Below are positions 31,463-42,679 of a DNA stretch of 64,000 bases, in pieces. Positions within the stretch are counted from its first letter, which is position 1. The number at the start of each line of letters is the position of its first letter. The DNA comes from Bryoerythrophyllum caledonicum (taxonomy: Eukaryota; Streptophyta; Bryopsida; Pottiales; Pottiaceae), in NCBI GenBank assembly GCA_963971425.1, contig OZ020523.1, forward strand, positions 19,139,105-19,203,104, in the 5' to 3' direction. The translations under genes and the position numbers were made by a program. The notes beneath the pieces are model-generated. The model was not told the DNA's origin and did not search any database. It saw only the letters and a program-made list of their open reading frames with translations.

Positions 31463-32463
31463 GTTCACTTGACATAGACATCCCCACATATCCCTCTCAA
31501 ACTATAAATCAGAGCTTAGAAAGATGGAATTTTTTTGTGGATACTTAGACTGATGTTATTGTGGGCGTTCAAACAACTCCAACGCAACAAACGGTGCGTG
31601 ATTTAGACAATTTTTGAAGAAACTAAGGGCGGTGAAAGTTTGGATTGAAAATAGACACCTGCTGAACCTGCTGCCAACAGTTTCATCCATTTTGCAAAAT
31701 TTCATTTGTCGGTCGATTTTTCATCCATTGGACAAAATTTCATTTATCATGCGATTTTTCATCAGGGGCCGCAGTTTTCATTCACTGAGGGTAAAATTGT
31801 AATTTAGAGCAGGTTCATTTAACCGTGACTTAATATCTTCCAAAATAATTACTATTTTTGGATTTTGACTTCGGATATGAGCTTTTTAGGGATATTTCTA
31901 CATAGAGAGAATGAGAAACATTTGGTTAAAAAGTTTTTCAAAAACCAAATTTTTGTGAGTGTCAAAAAAAAATAGTCTAATCTTTGAAGTTCATTTATGG
32001 AGGCAATTTAGCTCGGATCTGATAAACATTTGTGCTCGCTTTATGTGAAATTTGCCAAGAAAACCATTTAAATTATTGGATTGGCATTCGGAATTCATCT
32101 TCAACCCTAAATGATGATTTTTAAGGGCTGAGTTGTGTTTTTAAACACCAACTTCCATAAATTTCCATAGAACTTCAAGTTTTGAGACTTGATGAAACAT
32201 TTAAAAGTGTTTCTCTTTGTATTGCAGGTTTGTAACTCGGGCCATCCACCACAGGCGTGTGCCAGTGGCTCTGACCCCTTGTCTTTTCTACTTTTATGTT
32301 GTTGCAGGCGCAGGTTGCACGTTCGTACCCTTACCCTTTAAATAGTAGCCGTAGATAGAACTTGAAGTGGTTGTGTTTATGGTGACTACACGGAGTCGGT
32401 ATTACCGCTCCGCCTCACCAGGCCACTCGGAGAATGTTTTCACCACAGACTTTGGACCAGGGT
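31463..32463. other. No gene recognised
   Basis: AT-rich sequence without a convincing frame. TTTCATCCATT/GCGATTTTTCATC is repeated a few times at 31680-31765. It ends in a run of G at the left end of MULE element 2. Confidence 0.5.
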
Positions 32464-33719
32464 GGGGGGGAAAGCTATTTTGCGAGCGTAGCATTGCGAG
32501 CGGAGAGCGGCGAGCCTTCGTTCGCGAGCCCAGAGCGCAAAAAGTAGAGAGTTTAAGGAAAAAAAAGTAACGTTTACGGAAATTTAAAGTTGAAGTTAAA
32601 GGAAAAGTAAAAGTGTATATTTAGGGTAGGGTCCTATAGCCGTGAAAATTGGACTAGATCTAAGATTGAAGTGCTATTAAGATGTACTAAATTGCCACTA
32701 GAAGTGAAATTAGAGTAAGGACTGACCGATGAAATGGGTATTACTACCCTATGACCATGGATGAATTGTGTTTTGATGAAAACAATTCTTTGTACAGAAA
32801 GTGGAGAGGAAAGTTGGATTCCAAATACAATTTCAACTAGTTATTCATCAAGATTCATAAATATCCAACGAGTAAGTGAGATTTAAAGAGGGAGACTCTG
32901 AATTTGAATTAAGTAAAACTTTTAACCGTGATTTCTGTCGACTGAGGGACTCCAACCACGTATGTGGAACTAATATTGGTATTTAAATAATTTTCTTAAG
33001 AAGAACTCAAGAAGCAATATATCTTCAATGGACATAGTGAGGGACCACATACTCGACTGCTATAGTAGATTTCCATATGAACTAATGTAGAGTAATTTTA
33101 AAGGTTGCTTGGAGGGGAAGACCATGTTTAGTAGTACGAGAGTAGTGTTTATATTTTCCATAGTGGATACTCTATCCGCTGTAGAGTTTGAATAGGATGA
33201 AGAAAAGAGCTTGAAATCAACGACTCTAAAACATTGCAGTGATGCAATGTAATCAAAACAACGGCATCAAATTAGAAATTTAGTGGCAATCTAAAGTCAT
33301 CACTTCCTTCAATCAATGTCAATTTTGGCACTCTCTTTACTGAGGTGCTGATGTGCAATGCAACACCTTTGTGGGTCCAATGAGAATGTGGCTACACTCT
33401 CCAGAGAGGTATTTTGTTCATTGGCAACAACGATATGGATTTCAGGAATGAAGACTAAAGAATGAGTAAATTAACATAAGTGCGAAGAGTGGGAAAATAA
33501 ATTGAATTTGAAAGACAAAGTTGTTCAGATTTGGTACACAAGCATGAACACCAGACAATACTTCCATTATCTTCTTGATACTTGTGGGCTCAACAAAGAT
33601 TGAAGCAGGATGTGACAAAATGAAGCGGGAAGCACATCTACTTTCTACTTCAATTTATGTGTAATAAAGGAGAGGGGACTTTATTCATCCTCTCTTAACG
33701 GTAGTGGGCCAGAGTAATG

Positions 33720-34890
33720 GCTCTAAGCAGTAACTGCAACAGTTAGGATAATGTGGACTAGATCAATGATATATATGTCGACACTTAAATCCACTACCGC
33801 GAGGGTCTCATTATGAGCCGCATGCTTTGTTGTCATCTCAGCAATAGCAACCTCAGCAAAGAGCTTCATGCTTGCTTCGGCCTTGGAAGCCACAACCTTC
33901 AACTTCATAACAACTTCAGCCTCCACGACTGTTTTTGCCTCCACCATTGCTTTCTCTTTCTTTGCCTTCTCAGATTCAGCCGCCTTCTTCTGCGTTCCTC
34001 TTGTCTGCTTTATAGGCGCCGCAGCATCTAGCAGAGGAACCATAATCTCAGTGCCAACTTAATCGGGCTAGATGCCATTTATGATTTTGATGTTAAGGAT
34101 AGGGGCTTGGTTACTGGGGAGTCGAAGTATCACCCGCATTTATGCTAGTGTAGATGGACCTACTTTTTGGGATGTTTTCAGCTAGAATGCACCTGTTGCC
34201 ATTACAATCTAGATAATTTTCAAAGTATGCACGCATCTTTAATGCCACCTTCCTTGTATACTAGATGTAGAAAAGTATCTGTATAAGACCTAGGTCATGG
34301 CCTATGAAAGTCCGACGCCCAACTCTGCAATGCGGTTCTTGTGCACACCCTTCACATCCAACTTGTCCACAACCGCCAAGTTCCATAGCCAAAAGGCAAA
34401 TGCGCATCCACTCTACGTAATCCTGAATCAATAGAATGAGACACTCTCTAAAAGCCTAAATGATGAAAGTCAATCGCCTCTCCAAGTTCAGATAATGTAG
34501 AATCAAATAGACCACCACCTCAATTGAAAGCTGCAGAAGCATCTCTAGTGAGATCATATGTATTAGTTTCAAATCAAGATTGTTAAAGGTATTGAAACAA
34601 ACATGTGCTTACCAATTTATCTTCATTAGCTATCCAAGAAAAGAATGGTCTGCAAGTTTTCCCATTGGAAATTTTAGTAAAACACGCAAAGAAGCTAGCT
34701 TATTCTCGCACTCTAACCACTTGACCTTTTTGGCAACCTCCATTGTAGAGGTTGAGGGATAAATCAAACTTTTTTGAGACATCGTTGGATAATCTTTTAG
34801 ACTCTGATTATGTAGCCTGATTTGTTCAAGGGACTATGGAGTATACTTAGGGTCGGCAATGGGCAGCAGCTTCTTCAACATAGATGTCAT
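33720..34890 (-). pseudogene. Second MULE gene, copy in element 2
   Basis: The counterpart of 21350-22560. The Lys/Ala/Glu-rich C-terminal stretch (34043-33723) is open for 106 codons here and runs past the point where the other copy stops. The upstream stretches (34890-34580) are broken. Independent breaks in the two copies indicate that both descend from an intact gene. The Lys-Ala-Glu pattern suggests a coiled coil or a nucleic-acid-binding tail; no family is recognised. Confidence 0.4.
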
Positions 34891-35339
34891 CTTTTTTTCA
34901 CTTTCATCACAACTTTGCTGACCACCTTGTGGAATTCCTCCATTGTCCACTCAATTGACTTATCTAGAAAATTGCTCTTGAAACATCCGAGTTACATTCG
35001 AACGACATTATCAAACTGTTTCTGAATTAAAAAAAACACGATTACATTAATAAAGGATGCAATGAATGATAGGTGAGAGTGCACTAATGTTGAAAACTAT
35101 GATAAGAGCACGTCACGATATGGAGGCAATCAGTATTGGCAGACCCCAGATAGAGACTTGGAACATGCCTTACGGTCTCCGCTTGACGGCAGCCGCTTAG
35201 CTACGAGAATCTCCTAGACTGTAATTTATTTAAACTAACAACTGGTAGTATCAGCTACCTACAAAGGGAAGGTTGAATTTGAATGTCCTCTTGGAAGTCT
35301 GCTACTTCAGCAACCCATGGAAACAATCATACCTTTCTA

Positions 35340-35549
35340 AAGAGCCTTTTTTTTTTTTTTTAGAGAACTTCAAAGAAAATGTCAACATCTACACCTATGT
35401 AGACGCCAGTTCTAAGGTTTTAAAAAGGAACCTCTGAAGGAGCTGCCAACATTGGCACCCTTCTAGACGGCCTCTCCAATTTTTATTAAAAAAACCTCCA
35501 AAAGTAGAGCCGACATTGGTGCCCCTTAAAAGATCCCTTTATATGTATA
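35340..35549 (+). repeat. Start of left array arm, element 2
   Basis: GGAACCTCTGAAGGAGCTGC-type units matching 22870-23070, interrupted at 35549 by the TG...CA unit and resumed at 39396. Confidence 0.7.
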
Positions 35550-38500
35550 TGTGGGAATCCGTTCCCACAAGGTTCCGGAAGTTAACCTGAAAATCCGGCA
35601 AAAACAAAAAAAATTTAGTGTTAGAATGTTAGAATGATAGGTTTGAACCATAGAATAGATAAATAAGAAATAAGACAACCTAGGGGTACCCAAGATCCTT
35701 AAAAGCGCTTAGGAATTACCATAAATCCAAGGGATCCGGAACCGGAGGCAACACTCACATCCGGAACCTGCCAGAAGCATCCGGAACCGGAAATAAATCG
35801 GAGCCGGAAGGCACCCGGATCTGGAACCGGTCACGAGCCGGAACCGCCATTATGACCGTAACGGCCGTCCGTACACTGCCGAGAGTATTAAAGCAAGAAG
35901 TTAGGTCTGACTCCCCACACTTCTTGGCTTACTCTTTTCCCTTCGCTCTTGCGTCTTGCTTTCTTGATTTCCCTAGAACGGAAGTGTTCCCAGTAGAGAG
36001 AGTGTGTGGTGAGGTTAGTGCGTGCAGGTGGTACCGGAGAGACTATGAGAAATTTCTGCAGAAATGGTGGAGGGAGAACCTTCCCGGGCTACTCGAGGTA
36101 CGACAACGCAACCGGCAGTTCAGCGGGTAGTCCCGATTATACCGACAGACCCGGAGGACAAAGCCGTCCTCAAACACTACCTCACCAACATGGGCTGCCG
36201 TGGGCTTCTCGACGTTGCGTGGGGTGCGAAGGAGGCGAAGCTGGTGGTGGAATTACTCGGTGCACCGGACAACCAGTACGACGGCACCATACGAGCTCAC
36301 CCCGAGACATGGGGTATTCCGAAGTGGCAGCGTACCTACTCTTTCAGTAGCAGAACCGTCAAGACAGCAGAGCAGAACGACGACATCCTCGGGGACGAGT
36401 TCACAAAGCAAGCCGACCCCAAGGAAGGCTACAGTAGCGACGACCTCCGGCATCAAGACGCGCAAATTGTGGTAAGATTCTTGAACCCGATCTTTCACCC
36501 GGAGAAACCTAAACGGGTGGTGTCTAAATGGGCCACCACCATACTAGGTTCGATGAGGGAGAAATTTAGTGTAGATTGGGCCTCGCTTGTGAGCGAGATG
36601 ATCAACCGGATGGTGAGAGGGCTCCAGAAATCGAAGAGGGCCGGCACCCCTCTTCCCTCGTACCTCACTCACCTCTACGCGCAACACGATGTGCTTGCCC
36701 CGGATGAGCAAGATGCATACGAGCTGCTGCTGGAGATCCAGAACTATGGTGATCCGGAACCAGGAGACGATAACGAGGTTGCGGAGGACGTGGAGACTTC
36801 CTTGCCTGAGACAATTCCCCAAACCCAGAAGCGGAGCAGAGCTGTACCGCGGGAGTCGACACCGGGACCATCTACATCAATTCAGCCAACGGGTGAGCAA
36901 CCTCCGCAAGACCCCAGGTCCGCTCCACGTGAAGGTCGCATTCCTCCGGCGGAGCCCCCGCACCTTGTTGGACTCGACGGGCCCGACCTACTGGAGCTCA
37001 TTCAACATGCAGGTTGGCGTGCGGCGATCGTGTGCCAATCCGAAGCACGATTACGAGAAGTCTTGGACGGCATCCGGCGGGAGCTAGAGGTGGAGAGGGT
37101 CGTGGAGATACCGACAGCGATCCAAGAACTACAGAAGAACATGCTCCGACTCCAAGCCTTGGAGATCCAGCAGGCTACTATCATCCGGAGTCGAGACAAG
37201 TTTGCAGCCACATGCGACAAGACGTTTACGGCATTGACAGCATCCGGGAAGAAGCTGAAGGAAGCTGAAGAGCGAGCAGACGTTGCCGCACAGGCCTTGA
37301 CAGAGGTACGCGCAGCATTGACCTTTCTGGTTGACACTGTCAACCGAAGTCTTCTCTTCACATATCAGCTCGAGAAGGAAGGCAAACTGAACCGGATCCA
37401 GATCATACGGTTCTTGCACGACCACGGCAAGAAGATGGAGAAGACATGGACTTGGATGCAGGAACTCGTGGCCAACCTGCCCACTTGAGGACCGGAGAAC
37501 CGGAGCACCCAAGCACCGGAGGACATAACAGTTCGGGTCCGTATCCGGACGTCTCCGGACGAACTCGAACCTTCAAGCGTACACCCGGAGGCTTCCGGGA
37601 AGCAGACGGAGACCCCGACTTCGTCGAAGCCTACTGCACCCATGACCGGCAGTCCTCTCTACAACCCGAGCCCCGGTACTGGAAGGCACTGGACGGAGTT
37701 ACTACCGGAGGTAAGTCAGGGCGAAACCCCTTCGTCCATCCGGCCTGCACCTACTCCTCCCTCATTAGGCCGCCGGAAGTCCACTCCACCACTCGCTAGG
37801 CATTTACGACGGATCTTCCTAGTCTCGGAGCCGAATTCCAAGGCTTTGCTGAAGCTCCAGAGACCATTGTGGTGGATTCCACCTCCGAGCCCCCTCCACT
37901 GGCAACATCACAGCCTCCAACTTCCAGAGCCGGATCACAAGACCTTCCGGCAGCTTCTACTCCCCAGCGGAGGAGGGTCAGCAAGGCCAAGGCAGAGGCA
38001 TCTACGAGGCGTAGCAGTCCTAGATTCAAGAACGTTGGATCACCCCCTTAGATAGGTTAGATTTAGGAGTAGTAACAACTTGGGGATCGGAATTAGGTAG
38101 CGATTAACGATGGGGCCCAGAGTTGCACCCGGCTGCTTAAAACCGGAAACTAAGTCTTCCAGAAACTTGGAACAATTCCGGAATTTTGCGTACTTTACGG
38201 ATGTCCGGAATCCGGACCCGGGAAAATAGGATCTGAGATTCACTTTTCCGGATTTTTCGGGATAAGATCCTTAATTTTAGGGATAAGATTCCCCGGATTT
38301 CTCGTAGATAGGATAAGCTTTAATTTAGGAAGAGTTCTAAGTACTTAGTAGATGGGTTTTGGAAAACTCATCACCTTGTTTCTTTTCCTTTACGTTGAAT
38401 ATATTTCAGAGCTTTCACCGGATTTGCTACCTAGTACTTGTGAAGAGAGTTATTTTACGTGTGAGGTTCAAGATCCGTCACTGTAGTACGTATTTGTGCA

Positions 38501-39390
38501 AGTTTCTTCGAAGAGAAGGCTGTTTTGTTAAGCTAAGGAGTGAACCGGCTTGGATCTTCATCAGGGGAGTGTCCGGAATAACTGGAGGAGGTTGCAAAGG
38601 TGTTCCTGGTCACCTTCTGAAGTCTGGAAGAACCAGGAGGAGAAGAGATCTATTGCAGAGGTGTTCCTGGTAGTCTCTAGGGCACGGAATAGTCCGTGTG
38701 AACCCGGATTCCGGTCCAAAACCGGAGTTTACCCCCACGATAGGAAAAGCCTGCTATGTGAGTCTAGAAGGAGTCCTTTCTAGTGAAACTACATCACTAT
38801 CTTCGTAGGGCTACAAAAGTGCTACCGGAACATCGTTGTAGTCGGGACATATCTTTGTGTGACCGCATCCGGAAGGCCTTCCGGATGTCGTGAGAGTTAC
38901 GTCTAGGAGCAACACCATACCACCGGTGAGTAGATTAGGGGGAAAGTAATTGTCCGGTCACTATAAACACCGGGGCAGTGGGTGTCTAGCCACTTAAAGT
39001 CACAAGGCAGTGGGGAATCCGGCCACTTACACAAAATAGGATCAGTGGCCTTCCGGTCACTCATTTAAACCTTCCGGAAGCCGCTCTGCGGAGGAACAGA
39101 GGTAAATCAAACTACCCTCCTGGTTTCCGGAAACCATTTCCGGGAACAACTGTATATACCTTCCGGAAACTAGTTCCGGAAAGTTTTGCTTAAGTTTCGG
39201 AATCCAGAAGGATCCGGAACTATTACGGAATAGATTAACTAACCTAGGTGATGAATAGACTAATGGTTTTGGGATAATTTGAAAGGATAAATAGATCTCT
39301 GTGGGAACGAAACCAGAGTGGTTTACTTTGGAAGCACTTAGTGACAATTGAGTGCATTCCGGAGGAATATTGACTCTACAAACTACGACA
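35550..39390 (+). mobile_element. TG...CA LTR-like unit with gag-like gene, copy 1 (3,841 bp)
   Basis: It begins TGTGGGAATCCGTTCCCACA (an 8-bp inverted repeat around 4 bases) and ends CTACGACA. GTATA flanks both sides (35545-35549, 39391-39395). The empty site is visible in MULE element 1 near 23063-23080. TG...CA ends with a 5-bp duplication are the hallmarks of an LTR retrotransposon integration product. No internal direct repeat marks two LTRs, however, and no pol gene is present. It may be a very long solo LTR that carries a gene, or an unusual gag-only element. TCCGGA/CCGGAA motifs are strikingly dense throughout. Confidence 0.75.
36064..37488 (+). CDS. Gag-like protein of the TG...CA unit, copy 1 (474 aa)
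   Basis: An open frame of 474 codons. Residues about 25-240 form a conserved domain with Arg-Ala-His-Pro-Glu-Thr-Trp-Gly-Ile-Pro, Ala-Asp-Pro-Lys-Glu-Gly-Tyr, Phe-Leu-Asn-Pro-Ile-Phe-His-Pro-Glu-Lys, Val-Asp-Trp and a Tyr-Leu-Thr-His-Leu-Tyr-Ala motif. A Pro/Ser-rich linker follows, then a coiled coil (about 325-420) and a helical end. The copy at 48787 shares this layout at roughly half identity by eye, yet both are open, suggesting selection on the protein. The domain resembles plant transposon-type gag-like domains (Transposase_32-like pattern), an inference from motif order only. A Pro-rich and basic tail continues in another frame to about 38051, so the original protein was probably longer. 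Confidence 0.65.
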   Translation: MVEGEPSRATRGTTTQPAVQRVVPIIPTDPEDKAVLKHYLTNMGCRGLLDVAWGAKEAKLVVELLGAPDNQYDGTIRAHPETWGIPKWQRTYSFSSRTVKTAEQNDDILGDEFTKQADPKEGYSSDDLRHQDAQIVVRFLNPIFHPEKPKRVVSKWATTILGSMREKFSVDWASLVSEMINRMVRGLQKSKRAGTPLPSYLTHLYAQHDVLAPDEQDAYELLLEIQNYGDPEPGDDNEVAEDVETSLPETIPQTQKRSRAVPRESTPGPSTSIQPTGEQPPQDPRSAPREGRIPPAEPPHLVGLDGPDLLELIQHAGWRAAIVCQSEARLREVLDGIRRELEVERVVEIPTAIQELQKNMLRLQALEIQQATIIRSRDKFAATCDKTFTALTASGKKLKEAEERADVAAQALTEVRAALTFLVDTVNRSLLFTYQLEKEGKLNRIQIIRFLHDHGKKMEKTWTWMQELVANLPT

Positions 39391-39879
39391 GTATATTAGA
39401 GGAACCTCCAAAAGAGCAGCCGACATTGGCATCCCTCAAGAGAACCCTTTAAATGTATATTAAAAAACCTCCAAAAGGGTAGCCAACATCGGCGCCTTCC
39501 TAGAAGACCCCTTAAATGTACATTAAAGAACCTTCAAAAGGATTGCCGACATCTTCTCTCTCCAAGAGGACCCCCTAAATGCATATTAAGTGAACCTCCA
39601 ACATGGCAGCCGACATCGGCGACCCTCATGAGAATCCCTTCAATATATATTAAGGGAGCCTCCAAAAGGGTTGTTGACATTAGCGCTCTTCTAATGGGCC
39701 CTGTAAATGTATATTAAGAGAACCATAAAAGGGTAGCCGACATCGGCGCCCCTCCAGAAGACCCTTTAAATTTATGTTAAGGAACCTCCAAAAAGGCAAC
39801 GGACATTGGCGATCCTCTACATGACCTCTTAAATGTATACTAAGGAAGCTTCTAAAAGGGCAGCCGACATTGGCTGCCT
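39391..39879 (+). repeat. Left array arm, element 2 (continued)
   Basis: Units of 60-65 bp with GCAGCCGACATCGGC cores, equivalent to 23070-23744 of element 1 but without the 93-bp insert. Confidence 0.75.
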
Positions 39880-40094
39880 CTAGAATGTGCAACACGCTCT
39901 GGAAAATTTGAAGATATTTCCGAAATGGTACTACACTTTATTATTGGACATTGTACAGATGAGTTATCAATGGATGAAGTTCTGAATCTCAGAACTTCAT
40001 CCGCAAATAACTCATTCGTACAATGTCCAATGATAAAATATAATACCATTTCAAAAATATCTTCAAATTTTCCAGAGCGTGTTGCACATTCTAG
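39880..40094. repeat. Central palindrome of MULE element 2
   Basis: The arms mirror about position 39987 (AATGTGCAACACGCTCTGGA on the left; CCAGAGCGTGTTGCACATT on the right). It is the same core as 23745-23964. The pairing is kept despite point changes. Confidence 0.85.
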
Positions 40095-40370
40095 AGGCAG
40101 CCAATGTTTGCTGCCCTTTTGAAGGTTCCCCTATTATACATTGAAGGGGTCCTGTAGGAGGGTGCCGATGTCGGCTACCTTTTTGGAGGTTTCCATAATA
40201 TACATTTAAGGGGTCCTCTAAGAAGTCACCGATGTTGGCTGTCATATTGGAGGTTCCCTTCATATACATTTAGAAGGTCCTCTTTGTAGGTGCCGATGTC
40301 GACTGCTCTTTTAAAGGTTTCCTTGATATACATTTAAGGGGGTCTTTTGAAAAGCACCAATGTTGTCTCC
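40095..40370 (-). repeat. Right array arm, element 2 (truncated)
   Basis: About four inverted units, then an abrupt join at about 40370 to a fragment resembling the element's Lys/Ala/Glu gene. In element 1 this arm is about 880 bp long. Confidence 0.7.
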
Positions 40371-40709
40371 ACGGCTGTTTTTGCCTCCACCTGCAGTTTC
40401 TTCGTGCGAGAAAAAATCTGGAAAGCTTTCAGACCAATCAAATTCACTGAGCATGGTCGGCCTGCAATGTAGCGTCTTGAGGTCAATCCAAGGAAAGGAA
40501 AAGACAAATCTAGCATCAAACTCTCGAGATATTATCACTTACACCGAGAATTGGATATTGCTGAGAGGACTACTGTGCGCCTCTAAAACATCTTCTTCGG
40601 CAATTGCCCTTTCTGCTGCTTCTCTGCCTTCACCTGCAAAGACAACGGCCATGGTGAGGAGGTTTGGCCCCCTTCCTCGCCATGGCCGTCATTTTGGCCG
40701 ACGACGGCC

Positions 40710-41672
40710 ATGGCGAGGAGGGCAACCGACAAGGAGTGCCTAGGAGAATTACTATTATGCCCAGAAGGTGTTCCTCAGAAGGTTCTTCCATTTGATGAAC
40801 TCATTCCAGTTCCGGACAAGTTCAAGCAGATGTCCTCCCCAAATATTTGGAATGAAGTAACCACTTTCCGATACGTGCGACGATTTGGAGTTATGGATAG
40901 TATAACAAAGTTGAGGGGCTCCAGTAGCTGGGCATTCATCCAGGAGAACCGCTTTCCTGGACAAGGAACAGAGACGAAGAAAGTTTATATTTTCAAGATG
41001 TCCGAGGTTGGTCCTCGATGCGGGGTTGATTTAGTAAAGCAAATGCATCCTGGAGGCGATTTGGAAGAGGCGTGGATGATGTTTGACCACGTGAAACGCG
41101 TTAAGGAGTGGACCACCATGCCCTGTCATGTTTACGATTTGACATTCTGTTGTGTTATGACAGTTGTTGTGTGCGATATGCAGTCAGAGGACGTTGATGC
41201 CCAACAACTTTTTTGGAAGATTCTCAATAATGTTGCAAAGAGGCATGGAATCTCTTACCCAAATTTTAAAGGATTCATGGCGGATAGCGCTCAGGCAAAT
41301 TGGAATGCGGTGCGTATTTTGTATGGTTTGGGCGACTCTGCAGTGCCAATGGACAATTGCGAGAGGACTTGCCTATTTCATTGGATGCAATTACACGAAA
41401 AGCACACTAAGGTAGACATTAGGGCCGACCTTCAGGACCAACACCGCCATCTGTGCAAGCAACACAAGGACTCCATCTCTTTGGAAGATGCCCAAAGTCC
41501 ATATTTGGAAATCCGAGAATGGTGGTTGTCTTCTGGTGCCGCAACAGAGGAGGCACTTCCAAGACTTGACTTGTGGCTTGCATTCTGGCATTTCAGATAT
41601 CGGCAATGGGGCGGATTCATGCAGCTAGAAAGTTCCTTTAGAATCATGTTTCTTTATATTTCTTTATTCTAA
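40710..41672 (+). CDS. MULE-like transposase, catalytic exon
   Basis: An open frame of 320 codons. Features fitting an RNase-H-fold transposase are a hydrophobic strand followed by Cys-Asp-Met-Gln-Ser-Glu-Asp, a Gly-Phe-Met-Ala-Asp-Ser-Ala-Gln-Ala-Asn-Trp motif, an Arg-Thr-Cys-Leu-Phe-His-Trp motif and a C-terminal Phe-Trp-His-Phe-Arg-Tyr-Arg-Gln-Trp-Gly. The last codons run into AT-rich sequence, so the true exon probably ends near 41620 and is spliced to about 42190. The 5' part before 40740 is Arg-rich and may be non-coding: it holds three copies of ACGGCCATGG, two in inverted orientation. Assignment to MULE rests on these motifs plus the TIR and duplication of the sister element. No stop codon interrupts it. 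Confidence 0.55.
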   Translation: MARRATDKECLGELLLCPEGVPQKVLPFDELIPVPDKFKQMSSPNIWNEVTTFRYVRRFGVMDSITKLRGSSSWAFIQENRFPGQGTETKKVYIFKMSEVGPRCGVDLVKQMHPGGDLEEAWMMFDHVKRVKEWTTMPCHVYDLTFCCVMTVVVCDMQSEDVDAQQLFWKILNNVAKRHGISYPNFKGFMADSAQANWNAVRILYGLGDSAVPMDNCERTCLFHWMQLHEKHTKVDIRADLQDQHRHLCKQHKDSISLEDAQSPYLEIREWWLSSGAATEEALPRLDLWLAFWHFRYRQWGGFMQLESSFRIMFLYISLF

Positions 41673-42189
41673 AAAGAGTTGATGGGCTTTAGCAGTGTAC
41701 ATTGCTTTGTACTCGGTTAGTTCATTTTACATTCTACAGTACTAAAACCCGCGTCGTTAATTCCTTTCACCAAATTCTAGTAGTGTCTCTGGCAACGTCA
41801 GTCTTACAATCTATTCTATACAAAATTAAACCTTTTCATTCTTTGTTGCCGGTATGTTTACATTGACAATTCATTATTTTTTATTGATTGTTTTTTGTAT
41901 TTCCCGGTTTTTTCCATCTTCTTTCCATTTCTTTTGGTTTTTGTCCCTTTCATTTCTTTTTTCTTTTTTTCTTTTCTTTTGGGCAGTTCATGTTCCCCAG
42001 GTTTTTCTCTATCCTTATTATAGGTCGCCGATATCGGCTGCCCTCCCATAGTAATACAATTGGAGTCATCTATTGTGGGAACTGAACGTAGCCGACATCG
42101 CCTGCTCACATGAGCAACGAAGTGCTTGTCATTCATTCGTATCCGCGACGAAGGTGTTTGTTCTTGACTAGTCTCGAGGCGTTTTCGCC
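41673..42189 (+). other. Probable intron and upstream part of transposase exon 2
   Basis: T-rich sequence (41840-41980), as in a plant intron, followed by a GCCGATATCGGCTGCC block. Its equivalent in element 1 is 25000-25340. No separate gene is seen. Confidence 0.4.
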
Positions 42190-42590
42190 ATTGCCCTCTG
42201 CTGAACCACGTCTTCCCTTGCAGTGTTGTTATCACTTTGAGTCTTTGACTGCACTTCGAACTCCAACTGCCAAATCATGCCTACTGAATCTTTCTCATTG
42301 CAGGATCTATCCGACGTCGAACTTGCGGAAAGGCCCTCGTGTAATTTGGCCAAGAGAGTCCACAGTAAATGGCTGCAACAGTCCGGCAAAAGACGGAATG
42401 ATCTCTATGTCGCCGCCGTTGATGACATGGTCCGCGCATTCATGCAGGTTGTTGCCTACTATTAGTTTCTTAAGGGTGAAAGACCGGAACTGGTCCTGAC
42501 AAGGAGGAACTCCGACTCCGTACTGCCCATCGAACCGCTCAGCGCATTGGAAATACCTCTTTCTTTCAATATCGCGGATGCGGCGACTTC
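42190..42590 (+). pseudogene. MULE transposase, C-terminal exon (truncated, element 2)
   Basis: The coding sequence includes Asn-Leu-Ala-Lys-Arg-Val-His-Ser-Lys-Trp-Leu-Gln-Gln-Ser-Gly, then Val-Asp-Asp-Met-Val-Arg-Ala-Phe-Met-Gln-Val, with TAG at 42463. It aligns with 25380-25830 in element 1. Similarity ends at about 42590, where the next retroelement starts. The frame happens to stay open into the retroelement, which could mislead automatic gene models into fusing the two. Confidence 0.5.
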
Positions 42591-42679
42591 TACTGCCGCT
42601 CCAACTACGACCTTGGTCCCACCGATTTCATCTACTTGTGGAAATACCATACACACTTTGGCGTATAAGGTGTTGTAGT

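Larger units (their letters stand above)
32464..42600. mobile_element. Mutator-like element 2 (right end lost; carries a TG...CA insertion)
   Basis: The left end repeats element 1 (AAAGCTATTTTGCGAGCGTA). From there to 35549, and again from 39391 to about 40370, the sequence follows element 1 at high identity by eye. A transposase exon absent from element 1 follows (40710-41672), then a second exon (about 42190-42590) that also exists in element 1. The right terminal repeat is not found: the methyltransferase retroelement begins at about 42600-42680. At 40370 the array is joined to a fragment resembling the element's own Lys/Ala/Glu gene (33925-33950), which marks an internal rearrangement. 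Excluding the 3.84-kb insertion, about 6.3 kb remain. Confidence 0.7.
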
